Source: Desulfobacteraceae bacterium (GTDB taxonomy: Bacteria; Desulfobacterota; Desulfobacteria; Desulfobacterales; Desulfobacteraceae). Taken from it: a stretch of 13,063 bases of DNA. Both the position numbers and the translations under genes were made by a program. This document shows positions 1 to 7,092 of this stretch, in pieces; within the stretch, counting starts at the first letter, position 1; each line of letters starts with the position of its first letter. The notes beneath the pieces are model-generated. The model did no database searches. It was not told where the DNA came from and was given only the letters and a program-made list of their open reading frames with translations. Where the stretch lies: the NCBI GenBank assembly GCA_024225895.1, contig JAAEMC010000230.1, forward strand, positions 1 through 13,063. The letters run 5' to 3'.

Positions 1-1
1 A

Positions 2-34
2 AATCAAGGTGTTGCCCGCCATAAAAAAAGATGA
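2..34 (+). CDS. possible 3' end of an upstream gene (partial)
   Basis: Reading from base 2 gives ten codons (NQGVARHKKR) and then a TGA at 32-34, 41 bases before the chosen pyrR start. The basic tail could be the C-terminus of a gene that begins outside the window. A second frame also stops nearby at 22-24, so the assignment rests on little; no family can be named from ten residues. Confidence 0.2.
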   Translation, partial: NQGVARHKKR

Positions 35-75
35 TACAAATCTTAAAATACATAAAAATCAAGGGAAGACACGGG

Positions 76-612
76 ATGGAAAGAAAAAAAACCATAATGA
101 ACGACCAGGATTTCAAACGGGTGATCACCAGAATATCCCATGAAATCATTGAAAAACACAAAGGCGTTGAAAACCTTGCGCTGGCCGGTATCCTGACACG
201 GGGAGACGCCCTTGCCAAAAGAGTGGCGGACAAAATCCATGAAATTGAGAATACCCGGGTCCCCGTGGGAAGTATGGATATCAACATGTACAGGGATGAC
301 TGGACAAAAATAAGCCATCAGCCCATCGTCAGGCCATCGAACATCCCTTTTTCAGTGGACGATAAAGATATCATCCTTGTGGACGATGTCCTGTTTACCG
401 GCCGTACCATCCGCGCCGCCATGGACGCATTGCTGGATTTTGGAAGACCGGCCAGGATTGAACTTGCCGTCCTGGTAGACAGGGGACATCGCGAGCTTCC
501 CATTCAGGCGGATTATAAAGGCCTCTCTGTTGATACGGACCATGACGCCACGGTCAATGTCCATGTCCTTGAACATGATAACGAAGACAGTGTTTACATG
601 GAAAAAAAATAA
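76..612 (+). CDS. pyrR: PyrR: bifunctional pyr operon regulator / uracil phosphoribosyltransferase
   Basis: PyrR-family proteins bind pyr mRNA in response to UMP/UTP and usually also make UMP from uracil and PRPP in the cytoplasm. The 178-residue product matches the usual PyrR length (about 180). The PRPP-binding loop is at residues 99-112 (IILVDDVLFTGRTI). It is preceded by the GILTRGD segment near residue 38 and followed by the PyrR-typical VLVDRGHRELPIQADY stretch. I chose the ATG at 76 rather than the in-frame ATG at 31, because an AAGGGAAG ribosome-binding sequence sits just upstream (61-68) and the longer N-terminus has no counterpart in the family. The next gene, moaB, starts 48 bases downstream and may be co-transcribed. 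No pyrimidine biosynthesis gene or clear pyr attenuator is visible in the window, so the regulatory target lies elsewhere or the enzyme role dominates. The family call is firm; RNA binding is inferred. Confidence 0.93.
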   Translation: MERKKTIMNDQDFKRVITRISHEIIEKHKGVENLALAGILTRGDALAKRVADKIHEIENTRVPVGSMDINMYRDDWTKISHQPIVRPSNIPFSVDDKDIILVDDVLFTGRTIRAAMDALLDFGRPARIELAVLVDRGHRELPIQADYKGLSVDTDHDATVNVHVLEHDNEDSVYMEKK

Positions 613-660
613 CAACGAATAAACCCTCTCAACATTTATATTTTTTGGAATTGAACATCA

Positions 661-1164
661 ATGAGTACAAAAGCGCACAAACAAGGGGCACCCAAACATG
701 TCAGAATCGCCGTCATATCCGTTTCTACAACCCGGAATCTTTCCGAGGATAAAAGCGGCGCATGGATCAAAAAACAGGCAAAAAAGGAAGGTCATGAAGT
801 GGTAATCCACCAGGTGGTTACTGATGAAATCAACGCCATCAGGGAGATGGTGGAACATGTGACAGATAAAATTGAGCCCAACGCAGCCATTTTGTCCGGC
901 GGCACCGGCATCAGCCCCAAAGACGTCACCATTGAAGCGGTACGGCCTCTTTTTAAAAAGGAATTAACGGCTTTCGGTCCTATCTTTGCCCAACTAAGCT
1001 TTGATCAGATCGACTCGGCAGCTATTCTTTCCAGGGCCACGGCAGGAATTATCAACAATACTATTGTCTTTTGTATGCCCGGAAGCATCAAGGCCTGCAA
1101 GCTCGCTTGCAATGGATTGATCTTTCCGGAACTGGGACACCTTATTAAACATATCAGGGAATAA
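661..1164 (+). CDS. moaB: MoaB/Mog-family molybdenum cofactor biosynthesis protein
   Basis: The 167-residue protein is a single MoCF_biosynth (MoaB/Mog) domain. Members bind molybdopterin; Mog-type enzymes adenylylate it before molybdate insertion, whereas the function of bacterial MoaB is less certain. Visible signatures are the IAVISVSTTR beta strand at residues 16-25, the nucleotide/pterin loop LSGGTGISPKD at 78-88, LSRATAG at 123-129 and MPGS at 139-142. Length is typical of MoaB. The ATG at 661 has only a weak GGA upstream. The gene follows pyrR by 48 bases and is followed after 2 bases by a small unknown gene, which suggests a short operon. Distinguishing MoaB from Mog by eye is not secure, but the family is. 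Confidence 0.9.
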   Translation: MSTKAHKQGAPKHVRIAVISVSTTRNLSEDKSGAWIKKQAKKEGHEVVIHQVVTDEINAIREMVEHVTDKIEPNAAILSGGTGISPKDVTIEAVRPLFKKELTAFGPIFAQLSFDQIDSAAILSRATAGIINNTIVFCMPGSIKACKLACNGLIFPELGHLIKHIRE

Positions 1165-1166
1165 AT

Positions 1167-1571
1167 ATGCAGGAATTAGAAAACTTAATCAGCAATTGGA
1201 ATGACACAGAATCAAAAACCAAAAAAGCATTTACCGAACTTTATGACCACCTCAAAACCCTTGAAGAGACTACATTTGAGTTTGTAGCAAGACCCAATGT
1301 GAGCTACTCTTTAAGGCCCAGGCACACGACCCAGAAAAATCGCAGCTTATTTGCCATGGTAGATATTATTGATGATGATCCGTCCGAAAGATGGCTCTCT
1401 GTCTGCTTTTACGGGGAGATGATTTCCGATCCCGAAGAAGCCGGGGAGCTTATTCCCGAAGGGCTTTTAGGAGAAGACGGATATTGTTTTGATCTGTATG
1501 AATACGATGAAAATGAAGTGGCATATCTTAAACAGCGCCTGAGCCAGGCGCACGAAAATGCCCGGGAATAA
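1167..1571 (+). CDS. small acidic protein of unknown function
   Basis: A 134-residue cytoplasmic-looking protein that I do not recognise. It has no signal peptide or membrane segment. The first 35 residues look helical (possible short coiled coil). A central stretch with ARPNVSYSLRPRH near residues 41-53 leads into strand-like segments (SLFAMVDIIDDD, WLSVCFYG). The C-terminal third is strongly acidic (EDGYCFDLYEYDENE), ending in a short helix. The start lies 2 bases after the moaB stop, with an AGGGA ribosome-binding sequence inside the end of moaB (1156-1160), so translation is probably coupled. Codon use resembles moaB and pyrR, supporting a real gene. Linkage to moaB is the only functional hint and is weak. 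Confidence 0.75.
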   Translation: MQELENLISNWNDTESKTKKAFTELYDHLKTLEETTFEFVARPNVSYSLRPRHTTQKNRSLFAMVDIIDDDPSERWLSVCFYGEMISDPEEAGELIPEGLLGEDGYCFDLYEYDENEVAYLKQRLSQAHENARE

Positions 1572-1601
1572 ACCCGAATCACTAATAAAAAACAAGCAGG
1601 A

Positions 1602-1653
1602 TCATTGTCAATGATTGACATCACTATAAATAATCAATAATCTATAGCTATAG
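1602..1653 (+). promoter_or_regulatory. palindrome-rich operator-like region
   Basis: Two overlapping palindromes, TCATTGTCAATGA (1602-1614) and TGTCAATGATTGACA (1606-1620), share half-sites. A perfect -35 box, TTGACA, is embedded at 1615-1620. A poor -10 candidate (TAATCT, 1638-1643) lies 17 bases on. A further 12-base perfect palindrome, CTATAGCTATAG, is at 1642-1653. The layout resembles a repressor-controlled promoter serving the nucleotidyltransferase gene at 1853, although the leader would be about 200 bases. No regulator can be named. Confidence 0.35.
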
Positions 1654-1852
1654 CAATTAATTATCAGAATCCCGGCAAATAAGCGTGAAATAATTTTTTA
1701 GTCACAAAATCTTTTAGCAGGCTTTGCAAAAAAGTCAGTGCACGTAGAAGTGGTGTAACTGAAGGGGCGGAGCTATGTTTTTTGGCGACAATAGCCGGGG
1801 TTGATATTTTTCAAAATTAAAAGAACTGCAAATAAGTGAGGCCTCCCCAAAC
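1654..1852. other. non-coding gap before the nucleotidyltransferase gene
   Basis: No gene is supported here. One frame stays open from 1689 to 1817 (about 43 codons) but has no usable start near its beginning, and its translation is not recognisable. It may be a remnant of a lost gene. A GAGGCCTC palindrome (1838-1845) sits just before the next start. Confidence 0.4.
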
Positions 1853-2245
1853 ATGAAAAAACGCCTGACAACCATTTTAAAAAACATAATTAAAACGCAG
1901 GATGACATATTCTTGTTTGCATATCTATTCGGTTCCCAGGCAAAGGGAACATCTTCTGTAAAAAGTGACCTTGATATTGCTGTCTTTTTAGATCATTCCG
2001 TTAAAGATCGTTTTTTTGATATAAAAACCAATCTTTATCTCCAACTCAGCAGAACATTAAAACGAAATGATATTGATATCATTATTATAAACCAATGTAG
2101 AAACATCATTCTTTTGAATCAGATTATCACCAATGGACAGCTACTTTATGAAAAGAATAAATCTGCAAGACTTGACTACGAGCAGAAAATTCTTCACAGC
2201 GCCATTGACTTCAAATCCCAAAGAAAAATGGTAATGGGGGTATAG
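1853..2245 (+). CDS. MntA-type minimal nucleotidyltransferase (orphan antitoxin-like)
   Basis: A 130-residue polymerase-beta-fold nucleotidyltransferase. The signature GSX10DXD is exact: Gly27-Ser28, ten residues, then Asp39-Leu40-Asp41, with a third acidic position at Asp73/Asp75 (NDIDIIIIN). In HepT/MntA toxin-antitoxin pairs, MntA adenylylates a tyrosine of the HEPN-type RNase HepT and so neutralises it. All catalytic acidic residues needed for activity appear present. The weak GTGAGG ribosome-binding candidate is 11 bases upstream of the ATG. No HEPN/HepT gene is visible on either side; the next gene, overlapping by one base (TAGTG), is an AlbA_2 remnant. The gene may therefore be an orphan antitoxin, a leftover of a damaged module, or a different minimal nucleotidyltransferase. 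The fold is secure; the partner is not. Confidence 0.82.
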   Translation: MKKRLTTILKNIIKTQDDIFLFAYLFGSQAKGTSSVKSDLDIAVFLDHSVKDRFFDIKTNLYLQLSRTLKRNDIDIIIINQCRNIILLNQIITNGQLLYEKNKSARLDYEQKILHSAIDFKSQRKMVMGV

Positions 2246-2469
2246 TGGAAAGAATCATTCAAAACCTCTTACGAAAAGGCGAGACTGAAAACCTTGAGTT
2301 TAAAAGTTCATTTGGCAAAGAAACGATTGAGTCTCTGTCCGCTTTTGCCAACAGCAAAGGAGGCATTGGCGGAGTAAGTGATTTGCTAAATCTCATTAAA
2401 GCCAATCCTGGAAAAAGATCTAATGAATACCTGAAATGCCAATCATTTGAAATAAAATCTGATACCTGA
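2245..2469 (+). pseudogene. AlbA_2 (Schlafen-type) regulator remnant with internal deletion
   Basis: Starting from GTG at 2245, one base inside the previous stop codon, the first 40 residues match the N-terminus of AlbA_2/Schlafen-AAA proteins (GETENLEFKSSFGKE then ESLSAFANSKGG). Such proteins normally continue for 300 or more residues. Here the sequence jumps directly to GGVSDLLNLIKANPGKRSNE, which resembles the C-terminal winged-helix region of the same family. It then loses similarity and stops after 74 residues. The simplest reading is an in-frame deletion of the central domain followed by a frameshift or decay near 2425. The inverted repeat at 2470 begins immediately after the stop codon. 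I infer a non-functional gene, though a short DNA-binding peptide cannot be excluded. Confidence 0.65.
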
Positions 2470-2552
2470 TGTAGGGGCGGACCTGTGTGTCCGTCCGTTT
2501 CTGGAGTCTGTGCAATTGTTCAGACGGGCAGACACATGGGTCTGCCCCTACA
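2470..2552. repeat. 83-bp imperfect inverted-repeat element (REP/MITE-like hairpin)
   Basis: The left arm (2470-2497, beginning TGTAGGGGCGGACC) and the right arm (2525-2552, ending GGTCTGCCCCTACA) are reverse complements over 28 bases with about five mismatches, around a 27-base centre. The core TGTAGGGGC...GCCCCTACA is of the kind seen in dispersed intergenic palindromes of many bacteria. It would fold into a long hairpin in RNA and could also limit transcription, but no T-tract follows. No second copy occurs in this window. Confidence 0.7.
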
Positions 2553-2611
2553 ATCCAAGATATAATTAAACGGAGCATCTATTTGAGAAACACTATAAAA
2601 CTAACCAACCA

Positions 2612-2635
2612 AACCTTCCTGAAACCCAGGAGGTT
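2612..2635 (+). promoter_or_regulatory. hairpin that would cover the ribosome-binding site of the MBL gene
   Basis: AACCTTCCT (2612-2620) can pair with AGGAGGTT (2628-2635) across the loop GAAACCC, with one bulged T. The right arm contains AGGAGG (2628-2633), the only strong ribosome-binding sequence for the gene starting at 2639. Pairing would hide it, so translation could be modulated. The GTTTT after the stem also gives a weak terminator appearance. Confidence 0.35.
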
Positions 2636-2638
2636 GTT

Positions 2639-3916
2639 TTGACTGTGTTCACCAGCGAGAATCTACGTCCCATGAAAATCACACATCTTGGTGCCCAAAA
2701 TTGCGTAACAGGCTCCTGCCACCTGGTTCAGACACCTGCTGTCAATATCCTGGTAGACTGCGGCAAAGCCTATGGTAGCGACCCGGAACTACCCTTTGAA
2801 AAGTTCCCCGTTGCCCCGGAAAAGATCGACTACCTGTTTTTAACCCATGCCCATATTGATCACACCGGCCGGGTACCCGATCTCATTGGTGCAGGATTCA
2901 ATGGAGAAATCATCTGCACCCATGCAACAAAAGCCCTGTTAACCCCCATGCTCCGCGATGCGCTTTCATTTTCTTCCAGAACCGACAAACAGATAAAACT
3001 TCTGGAAGAAAAGATAGATGACCTGTCCTGGGGCTTTGAACTTGATGAAGCATTTTCCCTTAAAAAGAAAATCACTTTTAAACTGAAAAATGCCGGCCAT
3101 ATCCTGGGCTCTTGTTTTATACAGTTCACATTTCCGGCCCAACCCAAAAATTTCACCGTCACTTTCTCAGGAGACCTTGGCTGCAAAGATACCCCTATAC
3201 TGCCGGACCCGGATACACCCGACACCTGTGATCTGCTCATTATGGAGTCTACCTATGGCGATCGGAACCATGAAAACAGAAAAGATAGAATCAACACCCT
3301 GAAAAAAGCCCTCGACAAAGCCCTTGCGGACGACGGTATTATCTATATCCCGGCCTTTGCCCTTGGCAGAACCCAGGAACTGATCTATGAGCTGGATCGC
3401 ATAAAAACAAAAGTGCCTGTATTTATCGATTCTCCATTAGGACTTGAAATAACCGAACTCTACTCAACCCTGGAGGACTTCTGGGACAAAGAAGCCAAAT
3501 CACTGAAATCAAAAGGCGACCACCCCATCGACTTTAAGAACCTCTACAGTGTTGAAAGATACAAAGATCACAAAAAATTGTTAAACATAAAAGGACCGGC
3601 CATCATCATCGCCGGTTCCGGCATGTGTACCGGCGGCCGGATTGTTGACCATCTTGAAAACGGTCTCAATGACCCTGCAAACGATATATTTTTTGTCGGC
3701 TACCAGTCAAAAGGCACACCAGGCCGTAAAATTATTAAAAAGAAAACACCAGCTAAAGCCGGTATCTACACCCTGACAGGCTATTCTGCCCATGCAGACC
3801 AGAACGCACTGATCTCCTGGGTAAATGCCATGCCGGAACCGCCAAAAGAAATCCGGCTGGTCCATGGCGAAGACAATGCCCGGAAAACCTTGGCCCGGAT
3901 ATTAGAAAAAAAATAG
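2639..3916 (+). CDS. beta-CASP metallo-beta-lactamase-fold hydrolase (RNase/exonuclease-like)
   Basis: A cytoplasmic zinc-dependent hydrolase of the bacterial/archaeal CPSF73-like group, whose members cut RNA. From the internal ATG at 2672, the metal motif THAHIDH is at residues 58-64. Further motifs follow in order: GHILGS, SGDLG, the beta-CASP motif ESTYGDR, PAFALGRTQE, the motif B region AGSGMCTGGR, SAHADQ, and the terminal VHGED that supplies the last histidine. All expected metal ligands appear present, so it should be active. Length (414-425 residues) is typical of short bacterial beta-CASP proteins without KH domains. The start is uncertain: AGGAGG at 2628-2633 is correctly placed for TTG 2639 (or GTG 2645), while family alignment begins at MKITHLG (ATG 2672), which has no good ribosome-binding site. 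The gene stands alone between spacers; its RNA substrate is unknown. Confidence 0.88.
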   Translation: MTVFTSENLRPMKITHLGAQNCVTGSCHLVQTPAVNILVDCGKAYGSDPELPFEKFPVAPEKIDYLFLTHAHIDHTGRVPDLIGAGFNGEIICTHATKALLTPMLRDALSFSSRTDKQIKLLEEKIDDLSWGFELDEAFSLKKKITFKLKNAGHILGSCFIQFTFPAQPKNFTVTFSGDLGCKDTPILPDPDTPDTCDLLIMESTYGDRNHENRKDRINTLKKALDKALADDGIIYIPAFALGRTQELIYELDRIKTKVPVFIDSPLGLEITELYSTLEDFWDKEAKSLKSKGDHPIDFKNLYSVERYKDHKKLLNIKGPAIIIAGSGMCTGGRIVDHLENGLNDPANDIFFVGYQSKGTPGRKIIKKKTPAKAGIYTLTGYSAHADQNALISWVNAMPEPPKEIRLVHGEDNARKTLARILEKK

Positions 3917-3991
3917 GAAGTGCCTTAAACACAATCGAGTAAAAAATAGATCCACCGTTTTCATCTTCAGTCTTGCTACCATTGGAGACCT

Positions 3992-4019
3992 TTGAACAAA
4001 TTAAAAAGCCAATTAGATT
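3992..4019 (+). promoter_or_regulatory. candidate sigma-70 promoter for gmd-fcl
   Basis: TTGAAC (3992-3997) and TAGATT (4014-4019) are separated by 16 bases, each matching four of six consensus positions. It lies in the 140-base spacer before gmd, about 38 bases from the start codon. No other element stands out in that spacer. Weak evidence. Confidence 0.25.
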
Positions 4020-4056
4020 CAATAGAGAAAAATCAATAACAAATGGATAATCAATA

Positions 4057-5145
4057 ATGGGGAAAAAAGCGTTAATAACCGGCGTTACCGGGCAGGACGG
4101 CGCTTATCTTTCAGAATTTTTACTGAATAAGGGATATGAAGTTCACGGTATCAAACGGCGGGCATCGCTGTTCAACACCGACCGTATCGACCATCTTTAC
4201 CAGGACCCCCATGAAGAGAAAAGAAATTTTATACTTCATTACGGGGATTTGACCGACGCCACCAACCTGATCCGGATACTGCAGCAGGTAAAACCGGATG
4301 AAGTATACAACCTTGCTGCCCAGAGCCATGTGGCGGTTTCTTTTGAGTCCCCGGAATACACGGCAGATACGGATGCCTTGGGAACACTAAGACTGCTTGA
4401 AGGAATAAGGCTGCTCGGTCTTGAAAAAAAGACCAAGTTTTATCAGGCATCCACATCAGAACTTTTTGGAAAAGTGCTTGAAACCCCCCAAACAGAGAAG
4501 ACCCCCTTTTATCCCCGAAGCCCCTATGGCGTGGCAAAGATGTATGCCTTCTGGATTGCGGTAAATTACCGGGAAGCCTATGGTATTTATGCCTGCAATG
4601 GAATTCTTTTCAACCACGAATCCCCGATAAGAGGAGAAACGTTTGTCACTAGGAAAATTACCAGGGCTCTTGCCAGGATCAAGCTTGGCCTTCAAGATTG
4701 CCTCTACCTGGGAAATCTGAGCGCTAAAAGGGATTGGGGCCATGCCAAGGATTTCGTAAAGATGCAATGGCTGATGCTCCAGCAGGACCGGCCTGACGAT
4801 TTCGTTATTGCCACAGGCAAGCAGCATTCGGTCCGGGAATTTGCGGCCCTTGCAGGACAATACCTGAACATTGATATTTCATGGGAAGGCAAAGGAAAAA
4901 ACGAAAAAGGCATTGATACGAAAACAGGAAAAACCATCATTGCCATTGACCCTAATTATTATCGCCCCACAGAGGTGGATTCCCTTTTGGGAGACCCGTC
5001 AAAAGCAAAAAATAAATTGGGGTGGACAACTGAAATCTCTTTTGAAGAATTGGTAGAAGAAATGGCCCGGCATGACCTTCTCCTTGCTGAAAAGGATAAA
5101 TTATCCCGGGACCATGGATTTGACACCTGTGACTATAACGAATAA
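4057..5145 (+). CDS. gmd: GDP-mannose 4,6-dehydratase
   Basis: A 362-residue short-chain-dehydrogenase-type enzyme converting GDP-D-mannose to GDP-4-keto-6-deoxy-D-mannose, the first step to GDP-L-fucose and related deoxysugars. The NADP-binding loop [11 protein letters not shown] is at residues 8-18. GIKRRAS (31-37) is typical of the Gmd dinucleotide/tetramer region. The catalytic set is Thr133 and Glu135 (in STSELFG) with Tyr157 and Lys161 (SPYGVAK). [17 protein letters not shown] and [12 protein letters not shown] are further Gmd hallmarks. Length is close to the usual 345-375. The ATG at 4057 has no strong ribosome-binding site. The gene overlaps or abuts fcl, whose product uses the Gmd product directly, so the pair forms one pathway unit. 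Confidence 0.96.
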   Translation: MGKKALITGVTGQDGAYLSEFLLNKGYEVHGIKRRASLFNTDRIDHLYQDPHEEKRNFILHYGDLTDATNLIRILQQVKPDEVYNLAAQSHVAVSFESPEYTADTDALGTLRLLEGIRLLGLEKKTKFYQASTSELFGKVLETPQTEKTPFYPRSPYGVAKMYAFWIAVNYREAYGIYACNGILFNHESPIRGETFVTRKITRALARIKLGLQDCLYLGNLSAKRDWGHAKDFVKMQWLMLQQDRPDDFVIATGKQHSVREFAALAGQYLNIDISWEGKGKNEKGIDTKTGKTIIAIDPNYYRPTEVDSLLGDPSKAKNKLGWTTEISFEELVEEMARHDLLLAEKDKLSRDHGFDTCDYNE

Positions 5146-6097
5146 ATCTGTGAAACAAAAATCTAAAATATTTGTTGCCGGTGGCAGAGGGCTTGTGGGT
5201 TCTGCCATTATCCGCTGCCTTGAAAAAAATCAGTACTCCCACATCCTTGCCCCAAGCCGTTCAGAACTTGACCTGATGGACAGGAAAGCTGTTGCCGATT
5301 ATTTTAAAACACACGGCCCGGACTATGTATTCATGGCTGCGGCTAAAGTGGGCGGCATTCTTGCCAACAATACCTTCCCGGCGGAATTTATTTTTCAAAA
5401 CCTGATGATCCAGAACAATCTGATTCACCAAAGCTATGTCCATAACGTTGAAAAACTCCTTTTTCTCGGTTCTTCATGCATCTATCCCAAACATTGCCCC
5501 CAGCCCATGAAAGAAGAACACCTGATGACAGGCCCCCTGGAACCGACCAACTCACCTTATGCGGTTGCAAAAATCGCCGGCATAGAAATGAGCTGGGCGT
5601 ATAACAGACAATACGAAACCAAATTTATCCCGGTAATGCCGACCAATCTTTACGGCCCTAATGACAACTGCGATCTGGAAACCTCCCATGTACTGCCGGC
5701 ACTGATCCGAAAATTCCATGAAGCCAAAGAGCAAAATCTTCCCCATGTAACCGTCTGGGGAACCGGCTCCCCCAAAAGAGAATTCCTTCATGTGGATGAC
5801 CTGGCCAATGCCTGCATCTTTGTGATGAATAAAAATTTTGAAAAATCCTTTTATATTGAAAAGCCGCTTTTGAACATCGGAACCGGCAAAGATATCACCA
5901 TCAAAGAGCTGGCAATGCTTATTAAAAAAATCACGGATTACAAAGGCGAAATCGTTTTTGATACATCCAAACCCGATGGAACCCCCCAAAAATTATTGGA
6001 TACTGCCCGATTGCAATCAGCCGGCTGGAAGGCATCGACGACATTAAAAAAAGGAATACAAGATACCTATGAATGGTTTTTAAAACAACCAGTCTAA
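5114..6097 (+). CDS. fcl: GDP-L-fucose synthase (GDP-4-keto-6-deoxymannose epimerase/reductase)
   Basis: Carries out 3,5-epimerisation and NADPH reduction of the Gmd product to GDP-L-fucose. In numbering from ATG 5114, the dinucleotide loop [12 protein letters not shown] is at residues 21-32. The catalytic cluster is GSSCIYP at 119-125 with Tyr149 and Lys153 (SPYAVAK). [10 protein letters not shown] and [10 protein letters not shown] are typical of the family. The start is ambiguous: ATG 5114 lies 32 bases inside gmd, and GTG 5150 lies 4 bases after the gmd stop. The GTG start would give 315 residues with Tyr137/Lys141, nearly the numbering of the E. coli enzyme. Neither has a good ribosome-binding site, so coupling to gmd termination is likely. 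The function call is firm and the start is not. Confidence 0.94.
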   Translation: MDLTPVTITNKSVKQKSKIFVAGGRGLVGSAIIRCLEKNQYSHILAPSRSELDLMDRKAVADYFKTHGPDYVFMAAAKVGGILANNTFPAEFIFQNLMIQNNLIHQSYVHNVEKLLFLGSSCIYPKHCPQPMKEEHLMTGPLEPTNSPYAVAKIAGIEMSWAYNRQYETKFIPVMPTNLYGPNDNCDLETSHVLPALIRKFHEAKEQNLPHVTVWGTGSPKREFLHVDDLANACIFVMNKNFEKSFYIEKPLLNIGTGKDITIKELAMLIKKITDYKGEIVFDTSKPDGTPQKLLDTARLQSAGWKASTTLKKGIQDTYEWFLKQPV

Positions 6098-6121
6098 ACA
6101 CACTACCAATAAAACAATCAG

Positions 6122-6148
6122 TGCAGATAAAAATTTTTTATATCTGCA
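6122..6148. terminator. hairpin between fcl and rfbA
   Basis: A perfect 8-bp stem, TGCAGATA (6122-6129) with TATCTGCA (6141-6148), encloses an A/T loop. It lies 25 bases after the fcl stop. No T-tract follows on the + strand, so it is not a classical intrinsic terminator. It may be a weak terminator, an RNA-stability element or a protein site. Confidence 0.35.
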
Positions 6149-6154
6149 AAACAT

Positions 6155-6183
6155 TTGACTGAAATATTGGTCAATATTAACAT
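6155..6183 (+). promoter_or_regulatory. promoter with palindromic operator upstream of rfbA
   Basis: TTGACT (6155-6160, five of six matches to the -35 consensus) is 17 bases from TAACAT (6178-6183, four of six matches to the -10 consensus), about 36 bases before the rfbA start. The spacer contains the inverted repeat AATATTG-GT-CAATATT (6163-6178), placed where a bound repressor would block RNA polymerase. It is the most convincing promoter in the window and would drive rfbACDB as a separate transcript from gmd-fcl. Confidence 0.5.
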
Positions 6184-6218
6184 CCCCATCAAATATAAAA
6201 CATAGGCAAGAATTCATT

Positions 6219-7088
6219 ATGCGTAAGGGAATCATTCTAGCAGGCGGCTCAGGGACAAGGCTTTATCCCCTCACATATTCTGTTAGCAAACAACTGATGC
6301 CGGTATATGACAAGCCTATGATCTACTATCCTTTGTCTACTTTAATACTCTCAGGCATCACTCAAATACTCATAATCACAACACCCCAAGATCTTGACAA
6401 ATTCAAACATCTTCTTGGAAACGGGTCTCAATGGGGCATCTCCTTGACGTATGAAATTCAGCCGTCTCCGGATGGGATTGCCCAAGCTTTTATTATTGGA
6501 GAAGAATTTATTGGCGATGATCCTGTCACACTAATCCTTGGTGATAATATTTTCTATGGAGAAGGGTTGTCAGAACGGCTGCAAGTTATTACCAAAAAAA
6601 ATAACCGGGCGACGATATTCGGGTATTATGTAAAAGATCCGCAGCGATATGGCGTTGTTGAATTCGATGATAATAGTAATGTCATCAACTTAGAAGAAAA
6701 ACCCAAAATTCCAAAATCTAACTATGCAGTCACAGGATTATATTTCTATGACAATGATGTAATAGAAATTGCAAAACTCCTCAAACCATCTGCAAGAGGC
6801 GAACTTGAAATTACAGATATTAACCAAATGTATTTGTCACGAAATATGCTGGACGTCGAACTCTTCAGCAGAGGGACTGCCTGGCTGGATACAGGAACTC
6901 ACGAATCCCTTTTGGATGCTGCAACGTTCATCAGAGTTGTGGAAGACCGTCAAGGTCTGAAAATAGCCTGCCCAGAAGAAATCGCCTATCGGATGAATCT
7001 GATCAATAAGAATCAGTTGGAAAAACTATCAATCCCAATGAAAAATAACGGATATGGGCAATATCTACTTAATCTTTTAAGTCAATAA
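6219..7088 (+). CDS. rfbA: glucose-1-phosphate thymidylyltransferase
   Basis: Makes dTDP-glucose from glucose-1-phosphate and dTTP, the first step of dTDP-L-rhamnose synthesis (also called rmlA). The 289-residue length is the family norm. The nucleotide loop is LAGGSGTRL at residues 7-15 with Arg14. The substrate lysine is Lys24 ([11 protein letters not shown]). Metal-binding aspartates are Asp109 (LGDNIF) and Asp224 (WLDTGTHES), with EEKP at 159-162. All expected catalytic residues are intact. It is the first gene of the rfbACDB run, with the promoter at 6155 just upstream, and is followed after 4 bases by rfbC. Base composition is lower in GC than the left half of the window. Confidence 0.97.
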   Translation: MRKGIILAGGSGTRLYPLTYSVSKQLMPVYDKPMIYYPLSTLILSGITQILIITTPQDLDKFKHLLGNGSQWGISLTYEIQPSPDGIAQAFIIGEEFIGDDPVTLILGDNIFYGEGLSERLQVITKKNNRATIFGYYVKDPQRYGVVEFDDNSNVINLEEKPKIPKSNYAVTGLYFYDNDVIEIAKLLKPSARGELEITDINQMYLSRNMLDVELFSRGTAWLDTGTHESLLDAATFIRVVEDRQGLKIACPEEIAYRMNLINKNQLEKLSIPMKNNGYGQYLLNLLSQ

Positions 7089-7092
7089 AACC

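Noticed and set aside
31..75. N-terminal extension of pyrR from ATG 31
   Set aside because: Adds 15 residues unlike the family, and the good ribosome-binding site precedes ATG 76.
1689..1817. About 43-codon open stretch before the nucleotidyltransferase gene, considered as a HepT remnant
   Set aside because: No start codon near its beginning, no HEPN motif (R-X4-6-H), and no recognisable family.
2860..3240. 126-codon minus-strand frame inside the beta-CASP gene
   Set aside because: Fully contained in a gene with intact motifs; the translation is serine-rich shadow sequence.
5552..5989. 145-codon minus-strand frame inside fcl
   Set aside because: Shadow of a well-supported gene, with no family features.
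6122..6148. Classical intrinsic terminator after fcl
   Set aside because: The stem is perfect but A/T-looped and has no following T-tract, so it is listed only as a low-confidence hairpin.
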